From Helicoverpa zea (lineage: Eukaryota; Arthropoda; Insecta; Lepidoptera; Noctuidae): DNA of 64,000 nucleotides. The stretch is taken from positions 14,092,001 through 14,156,000 of the forward strand of contig NC_061453.1 in NCBI RefSeq assembly GCF_022581195.2. The letters are read 5' to 3'. The notes under the pieces are model-generated. The model worked only from the letters and a program-made list of their open reading frames with translations. It had not been told where the DNA came from and made no database searches. This document shows, piece by piece, positions 31,840-41,108 of this stretch (its first letter is position 1; every line of letters starts with the position of its first letter). The translations under genes and the position numbers were made by a program.

Positions 31840-33450
31840 GGACAATGCCAGGGTGTGGGCTCAAAGTTTGCCCAGCAGTGGGAGTAGTTTCAGCTGGTTC
31901 CATAGTGCACTCTGAACACGAAATCCAAATATTTTTGAAATCGGTCCCAGAGGTCCCGAGAAAAACCGGTTCAAATGGTCTCCATAGATAGTCACTTAAC
32001 AAAGCCTGAGCCATTTGCCCAGTAGTGAAAGTGGTGGAAATTCGTTCTTTACTGCACTGTTAACACGAAATCCAAATATTTTTGAAATCGGTCCCAGAGG
32101 TCCCGAGAAAAACCGGTTCAAATGTTAAACTTGATCAGTCACTTTATAAAGTCCAAGCCATTTGCCCAGTAGTGGGAATGGTTAGAATAGGTTCTTTACT
32201 TCACTCTTAAGACGGAATCCAAATATTTTTGAAATCGGTCCCAGAGGTCCCGAGAAAAACCGGTTCAAATGTTAAACTTGAACAGTCACTTTATAAAGCC
32301 CAAGCCATTTGCCCAGTAGTGGGAATGGTTAGAATAGGTTCTTTACTTCACTCTTAAGACGGAATCCAAATATTTTTGAAATCGGTCCCAGAGGTCCCGA
32401 GAAAACCCGGTTCTAATGTCCAACTTGAACAGTCAGTTTATGAAGCCCAAGCCATTTGCCCAGTAGTGGGAATGATTAAAATAGGTTTTTTACTTCACTC
32501 TTAAGACGGAATCCAAATATTTTTGAAATCGGTCCCAGAGGTCCCGAGAAAAACCAGTTCTAATGTTAGCCAGCCATTGTTAGCAAGCCATTTTAAGCAG
32601 CCACAAACCTAACAACCTCTTTTCTTGATAGATAGAGATATATATATATCAGATAGATAGTGGTTTCACTGTTAACAGGATAAAAAAAAAAAAAAAAACA
32701 GAAATAGACGTTTAAAGGTAATTGTTGTTTCTCTTGCTTTTCAGTCTCTATCTACCACAATCAGTCCTAAGTTCGAGTAGCGTCATGCAATTAATATCCT
32801 TAATGGCAATGGAAAAATCTTATCAAGACGAATAAAATAAGCTCAAACACGAGGTAGTAAATAGATACCGTTGAGGAGTTCCCTCGTCTCACTGTCGTCT
32901 CCATCGTCAGGTCAGGTCTTAACCTCCACAGTTTTGTGGTGTCGGAGACATATACCCGATTGACAAGTTTTTATTCGATATGTGCTTACAATTTCCGAGA
33001 GTTCCATAATGTTTTAAGGTTTCTATCACCAGACCCTGGACCCTGGAACTATTTGGAAAGTAAATCCTTTTAAACAATAAAATGATTGTTTAAATCGGTT
33101 GGTAAACGACGGAGTTATGCACGTACTTACGTAAAAAGAATACAAACGAACTGAGAAACTCCTCCTATTTTTGAAGTCGGTAAAAAAAAATCTCGTTCAA
33201 TACCTCGTATTTGTCGATTAATATTATAATGCATTTCAATTAAGGTAATAAAAGTGGAATAGTTAAGAGTTTGTAAGCATATTTTTCGTAGTATTGAATA
33301 AGAGTCAAACCAGTTTTTCTCAGCACTCCTGGGATAGATTTCGAAATATTTCGGTCTGGGACCTATTATAAGCCTATGGAACATAATACACTATGCAGTT
33401 ACTGTGGGCAACTCTTGAGCCCAACTTCCATACAAAGAATAGCATTGTCC
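31840..33450 (+). mobile_element. TIR element B with 147-bp repeats (5 units)
   Basis: Same ends as element A (GGACAATGCC...AGCATTGTCC) and the same right half, with small indels. Repeat motif positions 31943, 32090, 32237, 32384 and 32531 are again exactly 147 bp apart. It lies in the same orientation directly downstream of A. Confidence 0.88.
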
Positions 33451-33780
33451 TTTGTTGATGACCCGTTGAGACTGTTGGACTAGGCCGAAGTCAAGCAACC
33501 CTGCCCTAATGGTTCATTCGAAGATATTAACGCTGGCTGTGTGGTATTACTGAAATCAAGACGAGTACTGAATGATCATGATATTATATTTTTTAAAAAC
33601 CTGTAAATAATGACAAATAACCTTATTTCCAGAAGAGAAAAGATTGCTTTGTCGCCCATTTGCAAAGTAATAAGAAACAATTTTTATTGATGTTTTATTT
33701 ATTGAAGTAGATATTTTAACTTTGTTACATTGAAAATAAATATAAATACTACCACTACCACCACTTATCTGTAACCGCAT
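33451..33780 (+). pseudogene. Family-2 gene, 3' fragment and 3' flank
   Basis: Resumes with ttgttgatgacccg, homologous to codons 26-30 of the intact gene at 1151, then a rearranged stretch with an in-frame TAG. It continues through CPNGSFEDINAGCV, the counterpart of CSHGSFEDNHEGC (C-x11-C retained). The 3' flank (ccttatttccagaagagaaaagattgc..., actaccactaccacc) matches 1391-1556. The gene is thus destroyed by the TE pair and by small changes. Confidence 0.85.
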
Positions 33781-34224
33781 ATTACTCGTAGAGACTACAA
33801 CATAGAAAATAAAGAAAAAAATTGGAATTATTTAACAAATCTATCATTTTTCGAAATGTACAATACGAATGATGCCAATAAAGCCTACAATTCATTTAAG
33901 GATGATTTCATGTTATTATACAAGCTTTGTTTTCCTCACATAAAAATAAATACCTATTCAGGTTTACAAAAAACCAAAGGCTATCACGAGGAATTAAAAA
34001 CTGCAGTAAACGGAAAAGAGAACTATTATGGAATCACAGACTTAATCGTAATGACGTAAATAAGAATAAATTTAAAAAATACAATAAACTGTAGAGAAAA
34101 ATTATTAAACTAACACAACGTGCTCAAAATTGCTATAAAATTAAAACATCAACTAATAAATCAAAAACAATTTGGGATATCATAAACAAAAATAAAACAA
34201 AGATTAATAAGAACATTATTGATT

Positions 34225-34721
34225 TGTCGGAGACGGTCAATAGAACGGACACTAAATGAGACGCAAGCGTGGTGGCGTTTCCGGTGATACAACATTTTGG
34301 CGCGCTTGGCAGAGTCGTGGTGGTCAGCGTGGCGTCCGCGGAGCTCGGTCTTCGTTGAGCCGTCGTGTTGCACGCACACATCTCGAAACTGCCTTACGTC
34401 ACGTCTAGTCTACCTAGTGTTATTGTCTAGCGTTGTAGTACCGTTGTGGATTCATATTGTAAAATGTAAAGTGTCTTTTGAAATTAAAGTGGTTCTTCTA
34501 ACCTAACAGACAGACATGTGTTGCTGGGGAGTTTGTTCCGCCACTTCTTCTCCCCAGCCAAAACACATAGGAAGTGGCGAAGGGTGGGCGTTTCGGGGGC
34601 TGTCTTTCGTTCTGACTAATTTGAATAAACGTTTTTGAGTTTAGAGCTCTTTTTGAGTTATCTAGCTAGTTACCTAGCTGATGTCGGACAATAGTGCCAT
34701 CCTTGATGTTGGCCTCCGACA
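34225..34721 (+). mobile_element. 497-bp insert, probable solo LTR
   Basis: Begins TGTCGGAG and ends CTCCGACA, flanked by the direct repeat GATT at 34221-34224 and 34722-34725. TG...CA ends, a 4-bp TSD, no coding capacity and an internal poly(A)-type signal (gaataaac near 34623) fit a solo LTR left by recombination. A short-TIR DNA element is the alternative. The frames on both strands near 34133-34506 are not genes. Confidence 0.65.
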
Positions 34722-35706
34722 GATTCCATAAAAATTGACAATAAACAAGTAAATAATCCTCAAGAAATAGCAAACTCATTCAACAACTTTTTTGTTGACA
34801 AAATACAGCCAATAAATAGTTTCAACAAAACAAATTTAAAAATTAATAAATGTAACAATTCAATGTTTATGGCACCAAGTACTCCACAGGATTTGTTAAA
34901 AATAATCAAATCATTAAAGAATTCTAACAGTGTCGGTCATGACGAAGTATCCACTAAAATTATTAAATATGTAGCTGACATTATATGTGTTCACTTGAGC
35001 TATTATAAATATATGCATCTCAACAGGCACTTACCCAGACCAGTTAAAAGTTGCCGTTATTAAACCGCTTTTTAATAAAGACGACAAGGAAGCAATGAGC
35101 TGCTACAGACCAACCGCACTACTCCAAGTAATTTAAAAAAAAAATGAAAAATATTTATATGAACAACTTTACAATTTTTTAGAACGACATAGTATTTTGA
35201 CTCAGGAACAGAAAGGTTTTCGGAAAAATAAAACTATAAACATGGCCATTTTTGACTTTTTAAGGAACATTGTTAAAAAAATTGATACTAAAGTACCTAT
35301 ATGTGCTATTTACTTTGACATGACTCAGGCCTTTAATTATGTTAGTCATGACATACTGCTTGATAAACTATTATAGAGGCTTACGGTATTAGGGGCAACA
35401 TTCTCAAATTAATGGATTCTTATTTAAAAAATAGAACACAATACACAGAAGTTACTAGAATAAATACAGTAAAAAATGTGAGGAAATATTCCATTCATGA
35501 GAACGTAAAGTCATGTTTGGTGTACCCCAGGGTAGCGTATTAGGACCTTTACTTTTTATTATTTACATAAATGATTTACCATTACTGACCACATCTCCAG
35601 TGACGCTCTTTGCCGATGATAGCACAGTTACCGTAGATTCCACAGGCAAGGCGTCACACCAAGACGAAATAAAAAAACCATTCAATCTCTAATAGATTGG
35701 ATGAAT

Positions 35707-36685
35707 AGGCATGATGACAAATTTTTAAATTCCTTTGTATGATGTAGGTATACGTCTATTTTATATGAAAAATTATTAATTTTAAGAAAATGCGAAGATT
35801 TTTTATCAAATAATTGCATTTTTCTCAGTCCACTTTGAATCCGGCGCGAAAACGCTTGTCAGTGTCATGGTGTCACTTGTGACGTCACGACTGAAATTAC
35901 AAGACGCAAGTAAACTACGCTCGTGCAATAATTAAGTTTTTTGTGTTATTAAATATGAATTCGAAAGGGCATAGGTGTTGTGGGGTCACTGGGGGACCAA
36001 GTAAGAACACATCCAAAACAACTCCTGATAAGTTATTTGTGTACGTTCCTCACAATAAAAAAATACGAAACAAGTGGCTTAAACTTGCAAGGCGAGATTC
36101 AAAAGCAATATTGCCCAGGGTACAACTTTATTTTTGTGAAGATCACTTTGATGTAAGTTATAACGTAGTTCTCTAGATTCTAGCATAGTTTATAATGTAA
36201 ATAACTATTTCGAGGTTAGGTTTCATCTCTCATTGTTTTTTAATTAAACTAGTATACTTACATAGAAGTTTTAACATTTCTAAATTCAGCTGAACAAAAA
36301 TCTTTATTTGATGCCAAAAACTTTCCCAGCATTATGATATTAATTCTAGGCAAATTAGCGCTGTCTGCCTTGATAAATCCGGGCTCCACAACTCGTGTTA
36401 TAAACAATTAATTAATTAAAAACAAAGATCACAGTGGAAGTTCACAATAACGAAATGTGACGTTCGCGCGCTTTCGCGCGAGTTGTTTTGAGAAATGACG
36501 TCACGAGCTCTGATTGGTGTTCAAGATATCATGGCGGATTGCCTTATTTCGTAATTTTATTTTATAAAAATACATATTAATCACATTATTAATAAAGAAA
36601 ACAATGCGCGTTTTATATTCCAAGCTTCAAGTTTAATTTAATAAATATATTATTTTAATGATTTTTGATTACTGTCATCATGCCT
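35707..36685 (+). mobile_element. DNA element with THAP-domain exon
   Basis: Ends AGGCATGATGACA and TGTCATCATGCCT are inverted repeats. The flank is AT on both sides (or TA, if the terminal A/T is counted as TSD), and the LINE frame resumes exactly at the right end (DWMN...NNLKIN). It contains the THAP exon at 35955-36152 but no catalytic domain, so it is an internally deleted derivative. A 2-bp AT TSD with a THAP protein suggests an ISL2EU-type element; that assignment is inference. Confidence 0.75.
35955..36152 (+). pseudogene. THAP-type zinc finger exon
   Basis: From the ATG at 35955 the 66-codon exon reads MNSKGHRCCGVTGG, then TPDKLFVYVPHNKKIRNKWL and YFCEDHFD before a GTAAGT donor at 36153. 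KLFVYVP, the invariant Trp in KWL and the C-x2-H of CEDHF are THAP landmarks. The second zinc ligand Cys expected a few residues after CC is replaced by Gly, so the finger is probably inactive. No second exon is seen within the element. Confidence 0.7.
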
Positions 36686-36968
36686 ATTATAATAACCTCA
36701 AGATTAATCTAGCCAAAACAAAAATAATGTATTTCAGTCAACGTATAGCTTCTCCAAATTTTCAATTAACCTACCAAGGCACATCACTCAGTATAGTTAC
36801 TACAACGAAATTTCTATTCATTATCATTGATAGGAACTTAAATTGGAAGTCACACAGAGGAACTCACAAAAAGAGTTAGTTCTTCCGCATATGCTCTGTA
36901 CAAACTCTCAGCTATCATAGACACTGATGCTGTAATTGCAGCTTACCATGGCATAGTTCACTCCATCT

Positions 36969-38035
36969 AGACTATCGAAATGACAGCTTGGACCCACGAG
37001 CTTTCTGAAACACGGCAAAATTCGTCATGAATGACAAAATGGCTACTCATCCATGTTCCGACCGCGCCAAGCTTTACTTAACCTTAATATCGATCGATCC
37101 GCGCGTCTTTGATTTAGCTACGAGCTCTTCCAAAAGGAATATGTAGGTAATACATTCAACATGCAGCAGTAACAGTGAAAAATACATGGTATAACGAGAA
37201 AATTACGAAAACTCTATTTGCATCCGGCAGGTGACTCAGGCCGGAAGTAAGAGCCTTACCGTGTCGCTTGCTTATTTCCGTTTTTGTTGCACCACTGCGC
37301 CGGTAGGTGGCGTTGATTTAAAAACATTAAGTTGTCATTGAATTCATTATCATAAGGATTTTTCGGTATCTCGGTCCGTTTATTCAGAACGATGGCGAAA
37401 TAGATCGGACAGTTACGCACAGAATTAACGCAGGGTGTATGAAATGGCGGCAGGTAACGGAGACAACTTGTGACCCTCGTATTCCCCTTAAACTTAAGGG
37501 GAAAATTTACAAGACTGGTCAGACCTGCTGTCTTGTATGGATCAGAGTGCTGGCCCCCAAAAGCGATGAATGAAAGACAATTGCATGCGCCAGAGATGAC
37601 AATGTTAAGAGGAATGTGTGGTGTTACGCGAAGGGATAGAGTGAGGAATGAGTATACATATAAGAGGAAGTTTGAAACAGAAAAATTGCGTGGAAATTGG
37701 CTGTCATGGTATGGGCATGTGATGCAGATAAATGAGAGTCATGTTGTGAGGAAGGTGATGACTATGAACGTGGACGAATATAGTGGAAGAGGAAGAACAA
37801 AGAAACGATGGATTGATTGTGTGAAAGTAGATATGGTGAGAACGATTGTTACTTGTGAGACGGCGGCAGATAGAAGAGTATGGAAGAAGAAAACATGCTG
37901 CGCCGACTCCAAATAAAATTGGGATAAGGGCAGGAGGATGATGATGATTATTTACGAAAAGAAACATGATATCATTTTCCATGTATGTTTTTTGGTTAAT
38001 TTACTACTTATTTTAACTATCAAGCAAACATGTGT
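36969..38035 (+). repeat. Diverged unit copy 3 (left part)
   Basis: Resumes unit sequence at actatcgaaatgacagcttgg (compare 5031) and follows it through the RTE fragment to caagcaaacat, where the TIR element of copies 1 and 2 is missing. Many substitutions and small indels separate it from copies 1 and 2, so it stems from an older duplication. Confidence 0.8.
37370..37951 (+). pseudogene. RTE LINE 3' fragment (diverged copy)
   Basis: Blocks LRGKFTRL, VLYGSECWPPKAMNERQLHA, MLRGMCGVTRRDRVRNEYTY, LRGNWLSWYGHVM, RGRTKKRWIDCVKVDM and the (gatgat) tail match 5525-6145. It keeps LYGSECW, which copy 1 has lost, and has its own stops. Confidence 0.82.
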
Positions 38036-38274
38036 ATCCAGTATTTAAAAAAATGGGTGTAACTAATGAGTATAAAATTGAGTATAACTGTTGATTTAAA
38101 TCAGTGCCATTTTTTTTTTTAAAGGAATAGTCTATATATTTGCGTTAGGACGGTCTAAGACTAATTAGGGAACGAAACCAAAACCAGTGTGTTTATTTTG
38201 TGAATTTATATAATTGGTCATTAAAATTTTACAGAATAACAACCAACATCAAGCCAAATATGGCTGTTGTTTCA

Positions 38275-38508
38275 TTAATACACATCTACGCATCTATTCT
38301 CAACTCGCACCTTGGGCGGTACGCAGTAGTCGCCACTAAAAGCTCCTCGTGCTAGCAGTATGGGTCTCATACGTAATAATTGAGACCGCAATAAGAGAGT
38401 GGGGTGGTCACCGTGGTGGTCATCGTGGTGGTCATTATTATTAATAATCTGGCACATGACGCTTCCCAGGACGGCCACTAGAACAACAAGTACGATTAAC
38501 TTCGACAT
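38275..38508 (-). CDS. ENF/SRP-like peptide precursor, family 1 (His-rich spacer)
   Basis: A 77-residue precursor. The signal peptide is MSKLIVLVVLVAVLGSVMC; the spacer is even richer in His (NNNDHHDDHHGDHP); LLAR54 precedes GAFSGDYCVPPKVRVENRCV plus DVY, 23 residues with Cys62 and Cys73. It differs from the genes at 8086 and 27346 mainly in the spacer and in the Lys/Val and Ile/Arg positions within the module. TATA at 38595-38602 on the minus strand and the standard leader are present. Its divergent partner is the gene at 51576, now 13 kb away because of the BEL, Helitron and MITE insertions. Confidence 0.8.
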   Translation of the reverse strand: MSKLIVLVVLVAVLGSVMCQIINNNDHHDDHHGDHPTLLLRSQLLRMRPILLARGAFSGDYCVPPKVRVENRCVDVY

Positions 38509-38594
38509 TCTTACAGTTTACTCACTTCTGCGATACAGATCCGCAAGTTTACTGAATATTGCTGACGATGTTATGATAATCGGGTATGAATTCC

Positions 38595-38602
38595 TTTATA
38601 TA
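38595..38602 (-). promoter_or_regulatory. TATA box of family-1 gene
   Basis: TATATAAA on the minus strand, 87 bp from the ATG at 38508. Confidence 0.65.
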
Positions 38603-38757
38603 CTTTAAGTAGTGAAAAGTATTAAACCAATTGGTTTCAAATAATGCGTTAAATGATTCGACTGCCTTATTAAGGATATTTGTCATCAATCAATTTAAAA
38701 ATAAACTGTAGGTACGTCTATAATGGGTAGAGCATAGAAATATTGCTTATAATGTTA

Positions 38758-38951
38758 CTAGCTTCTGCCAGCGGTTTCACCCGCATCCCATGGGAACTAC
38801 TTCCCGTACCGGAATAAAAAGCTTATAGCCTTCCTCGATAAATGGGCTATCTAACACTGAAAGAAATTTTCAAATCGGACCAGTAGTTCCTGAGATTAGC
38901 GCGTAAACAAACAAACAAACAAACTCTTCAGCTTTATAATATTAGTATAGA
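38758..38951 (-). mobile_element. Short Helitron-like element (minus strand)
   Basis: On the minus strand it begins TCTATACTAATATTATAAAG and ends CTGGCAGAAGCTAG followed by T. The interior has (gttt)n and the ggtgaaaccgctgg block. It has no counterpart at the equivalent place in copy 2. Confidence 0.8.
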
Positions 38952-39058
38952 TTATACTATGTTTCTCGTCCCCCGTGATTTTCCGTTATTACATATCTGC
39001 TCGTCAATTTTAATTCATCATATAATTATACATCTACATATATATATATATATATATA

Positions 39059-39248
39059 CTAGCCGTTTTCCTGCAGTTTTACCCGCGTCCTACTACTGCC
39101 CATACCGGGATAAAATGTAGCCTAGGTTACTCGTGGATAATGTAGCTATCGAATGGTGAAAGAATTAAAAAAAACGGCCCAGTAGTTTTTGAGCCTATTC
39201 ACTACAACCAAACAAACAAAGTTTTCCTCTTTATAATATTAGTATAGA
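39059..39248 (-). mobile_element. Short Helitron-like element, inverted orthologue of 28607-28808
   Basis: Minus strand TCTATACTAATATTATAAAG...AAAACGGCTAG, with the same neighbouring unit sequence (gacgagcag...) beyond its 3' end. A (TA)n run lies at 39041-39058. Confidence 0.8.
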
Positions 39249-39264
39249 TATATAAATCATATAA

Positions 39265-39665
39265 GGGTGCGTCCACATCTGGCGAATGTGCCGCGAATGC
39301 GCAGCACGCGAGCCGATTGTGAGCTGTCTGCGAGCTGCGCGCGTGCAGTCACTGCAATAGTTTGGTGTGCCTCTTTAGCGCAACTCATGCAAGGCTCGTA
39401 TAGAGCGCGCGAGCGGCGCGCGATCTGCGCGCACTCAGTTCTCGCCCTTACAGTTCCGTATACTGGCTCAGTACTATCGAAGATGTCAGACGTCGCGCGC
39501 CGCCTGCGCGCTGATCGCGTACGGCGCTTAGGTCGCGCGCGAACTGCGCGCGGGCGGCGCAGAAGCGGCGCACGAACAAAAATGCACGCGCGCAGCTCGC
39601 GGGCAGGTCGCAAACGGCTCGCGAGCTGCACATTCGCGGCACATTCGCCAGATGTGGACGCACCC
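39265..39665. mobile_element. GC-rich PIF/Harbinger-type MITE (401 bp)
   Basis: Perfect terminal inverted repeats of about 35 bp beginning GGGTGCGTCCACATCTGGCG continue with few mismatches to roughly 85 bp. The element is flanked by TAA at 39262-39264 and 39666-39668, a Harbinger-type TWA TSD. Its GC content is far above the surrounding DNA, and CG dinucleotides are extremely frequent. Long frames on both strands are a by-product of that composition. Confidence 0.88.
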
Positions 39666-39849
39666 TAATACATTTTGTCTTATAAAGAGCGGAGTTAATG
39701 GATTGTTATAATCATTCAAGAGAGTATGTCTAACTAATCAATTACCTGACTGTTGCTTGTATCTGAAATCGATTTATTGTTAGCTAATTATCGTAAAATA
39801 ATAGGCGTGTTAATTTTTTCCTTTTGCTATCAAAATAAAAAAACTGAAC

Positions 39850-39937
39850 GCTCAACACTCAGCTGTCCCCGGATAGACTGGAAGCCGACCTCAACATAGA
39901 GGTAGATGGGAAAATGCTTGGGAAATGATAATGATGA
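39850..39937 (+). repeat. SINE 3' fragment
   Basis: ctcagctgtccccggatagactggaagccgacc followed by a gggaaaatgc and gataatgatgata tail matches the last 90 bp of the SINE at 2312. Confidence 0.65.
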
Positions 39938-39956
39938 TAAACTATAGGAACAACTT

Positions 39957-40218
39957 TATTCCATGTTTATTAACAAAAGAGTTACCTAGAGCACTTAAAG
40001 CGATCTAAATCTTAACAAATACATCATGAATCATACCGACCAAGGATGCCTTCAAAGCAAATCTTTGTGTTGTAAGAATGTCGCCACACATAATGCATGC
40101 TATATGAGCGAAGGGCGTCTGAATGAAACGCCTGGGGCACAAACCTGAGCGAAAGGACACAATTGCTGGAGCCTCTACGGAAATGTGCTGTTTTGTGTAT
40201 TTCGTCCCTTTTATAAGC
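39957..40218 (-). other. Candidate small transcription unit, inverted copy
   Basis: Minus-strand TATAAAA near 40217, conserved body and AATAAA signals near 39957-39975. The short frame MHYVWRHSYNTKICFEGILG plus RYDS is open here. Orientation is opposite to copies 1 and 2 relative to the flanking family-1 genes. Confidence 0.4.
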
Positions 40219-40486
40219 ATTTCTAGACTCGGTGGTAAAGATGAAAAGAACGAAGGAGACTGATTTTTAAAAAACTCCAGTCAAGCGGAACATACGAGAT
40301 ATTTGTTTTCTATAACTGGAACATTAAGAAAGCAATAAGCACTTCAAATGAATTATTATTCAGGTTAATTAAAATAAACTATCACGTTCCATTATTTGGC
40401 AAATTTATAGTACCTACGTACAATTTATTAGGAACTAGCTTTAACTGACAGTTTATAAAATATCGTCCTTGATATTCATTAACAAT

Positions 40487-40764
40487 TGTACGGTGCAACC
40501 GCACATTCCGCACATCAGCATTTTACGCCACTTACATTTTAATTCATAATATATGTTCAGTTCGCGTTGAGCTACCAAGTTGGTCAAGCGTTCTCGTTAC
40601 AGCCAACAAGGGCTGCGTCACTCATTTCATTCACTCATAGTCCATTAAGCTCATCTTTACCTTTAGTACGTTTCGGTTAATACAGTAGTGTTCAGTACTT
40701 AACAATCTTTTATTCCTTTCCACCATCATCTAAAGTATTGTAGGGTCCAGCAAGGGATCATACA
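40487..40764 (+). repeat. 5' LTR of BEL/Pao element
   Basis: TG...CA ends; same 278 bp as the 3' LTR. The left flank is ttcattaacaat, matching the empty site of copy 1 around 8560 (inverted). Confidence 0.93.
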
Positions 40765-41108
40765 TATTTATGGTCCTTCGGTTGTGAACATTGCACGCTG
40801 CATAGTCCATATCGCGCGCGTGGACAGTGCAGCGGTTAGCTAACCAGTGACTCAAAACTTGTGTGAATTGTGTTGAGTGACTACAAAACTTTGGGACTAA
40901 CAAGTGACCCAGGGTCATCAAGGACCCGCGAACTATAAGGAGTTCAGTGCAACAGACTCGAGACTAACAGGTGTCTCAAGAAGCGCTTCATCATCAAAAT
41001 CTGAGGCTAACAGGTGTCTCAGCGGATCACCAAGGATTCGTAAGCAGTTATCAAAAACAGTCAAGTAAGATCTTTCCATTTATTTCTTACTATAATTAAA
41101 TCCTCGTC

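Larger units (their letters stand above)
33797..36967 (+). pseudogene. Decayed Jockey/CR1-like LINE with nested insertions
   Basis: Fragments in order: FEMYNTNDANKAYNSFKDDF (33850 on), PSTPQDLLKIIKSLKNSNSV (~34869), KPLFNKDDKEAMSCYRPTAL (~35070), FGVPQGSVLGPLLFIIYIND and TLFADDST at 35515-35632 (catalytic FADD box), IDWMN (35695), then NNLKINLAKTKIMYFS (36688) and RNLNWKSH. Stops and frame shifts abound. It is interrupted by inserts at 34225-34721 and 35707-36685 and truncated at both ends; unit sequence resumes at 36969. Confidence 0.8.

Noticed and set aside
34133..34506. Three overlapping frames in the 497-bp insert
   Set aside because: Both strands are open by chance within a probable LTR; no protein features.
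39257..39668. Long GC-rich frames on both strands (up to 133 codons)
   Set aside because: They fall inside the Harbinger-type MITE and result from its palindromic, stop-poor GC-rich sequence.
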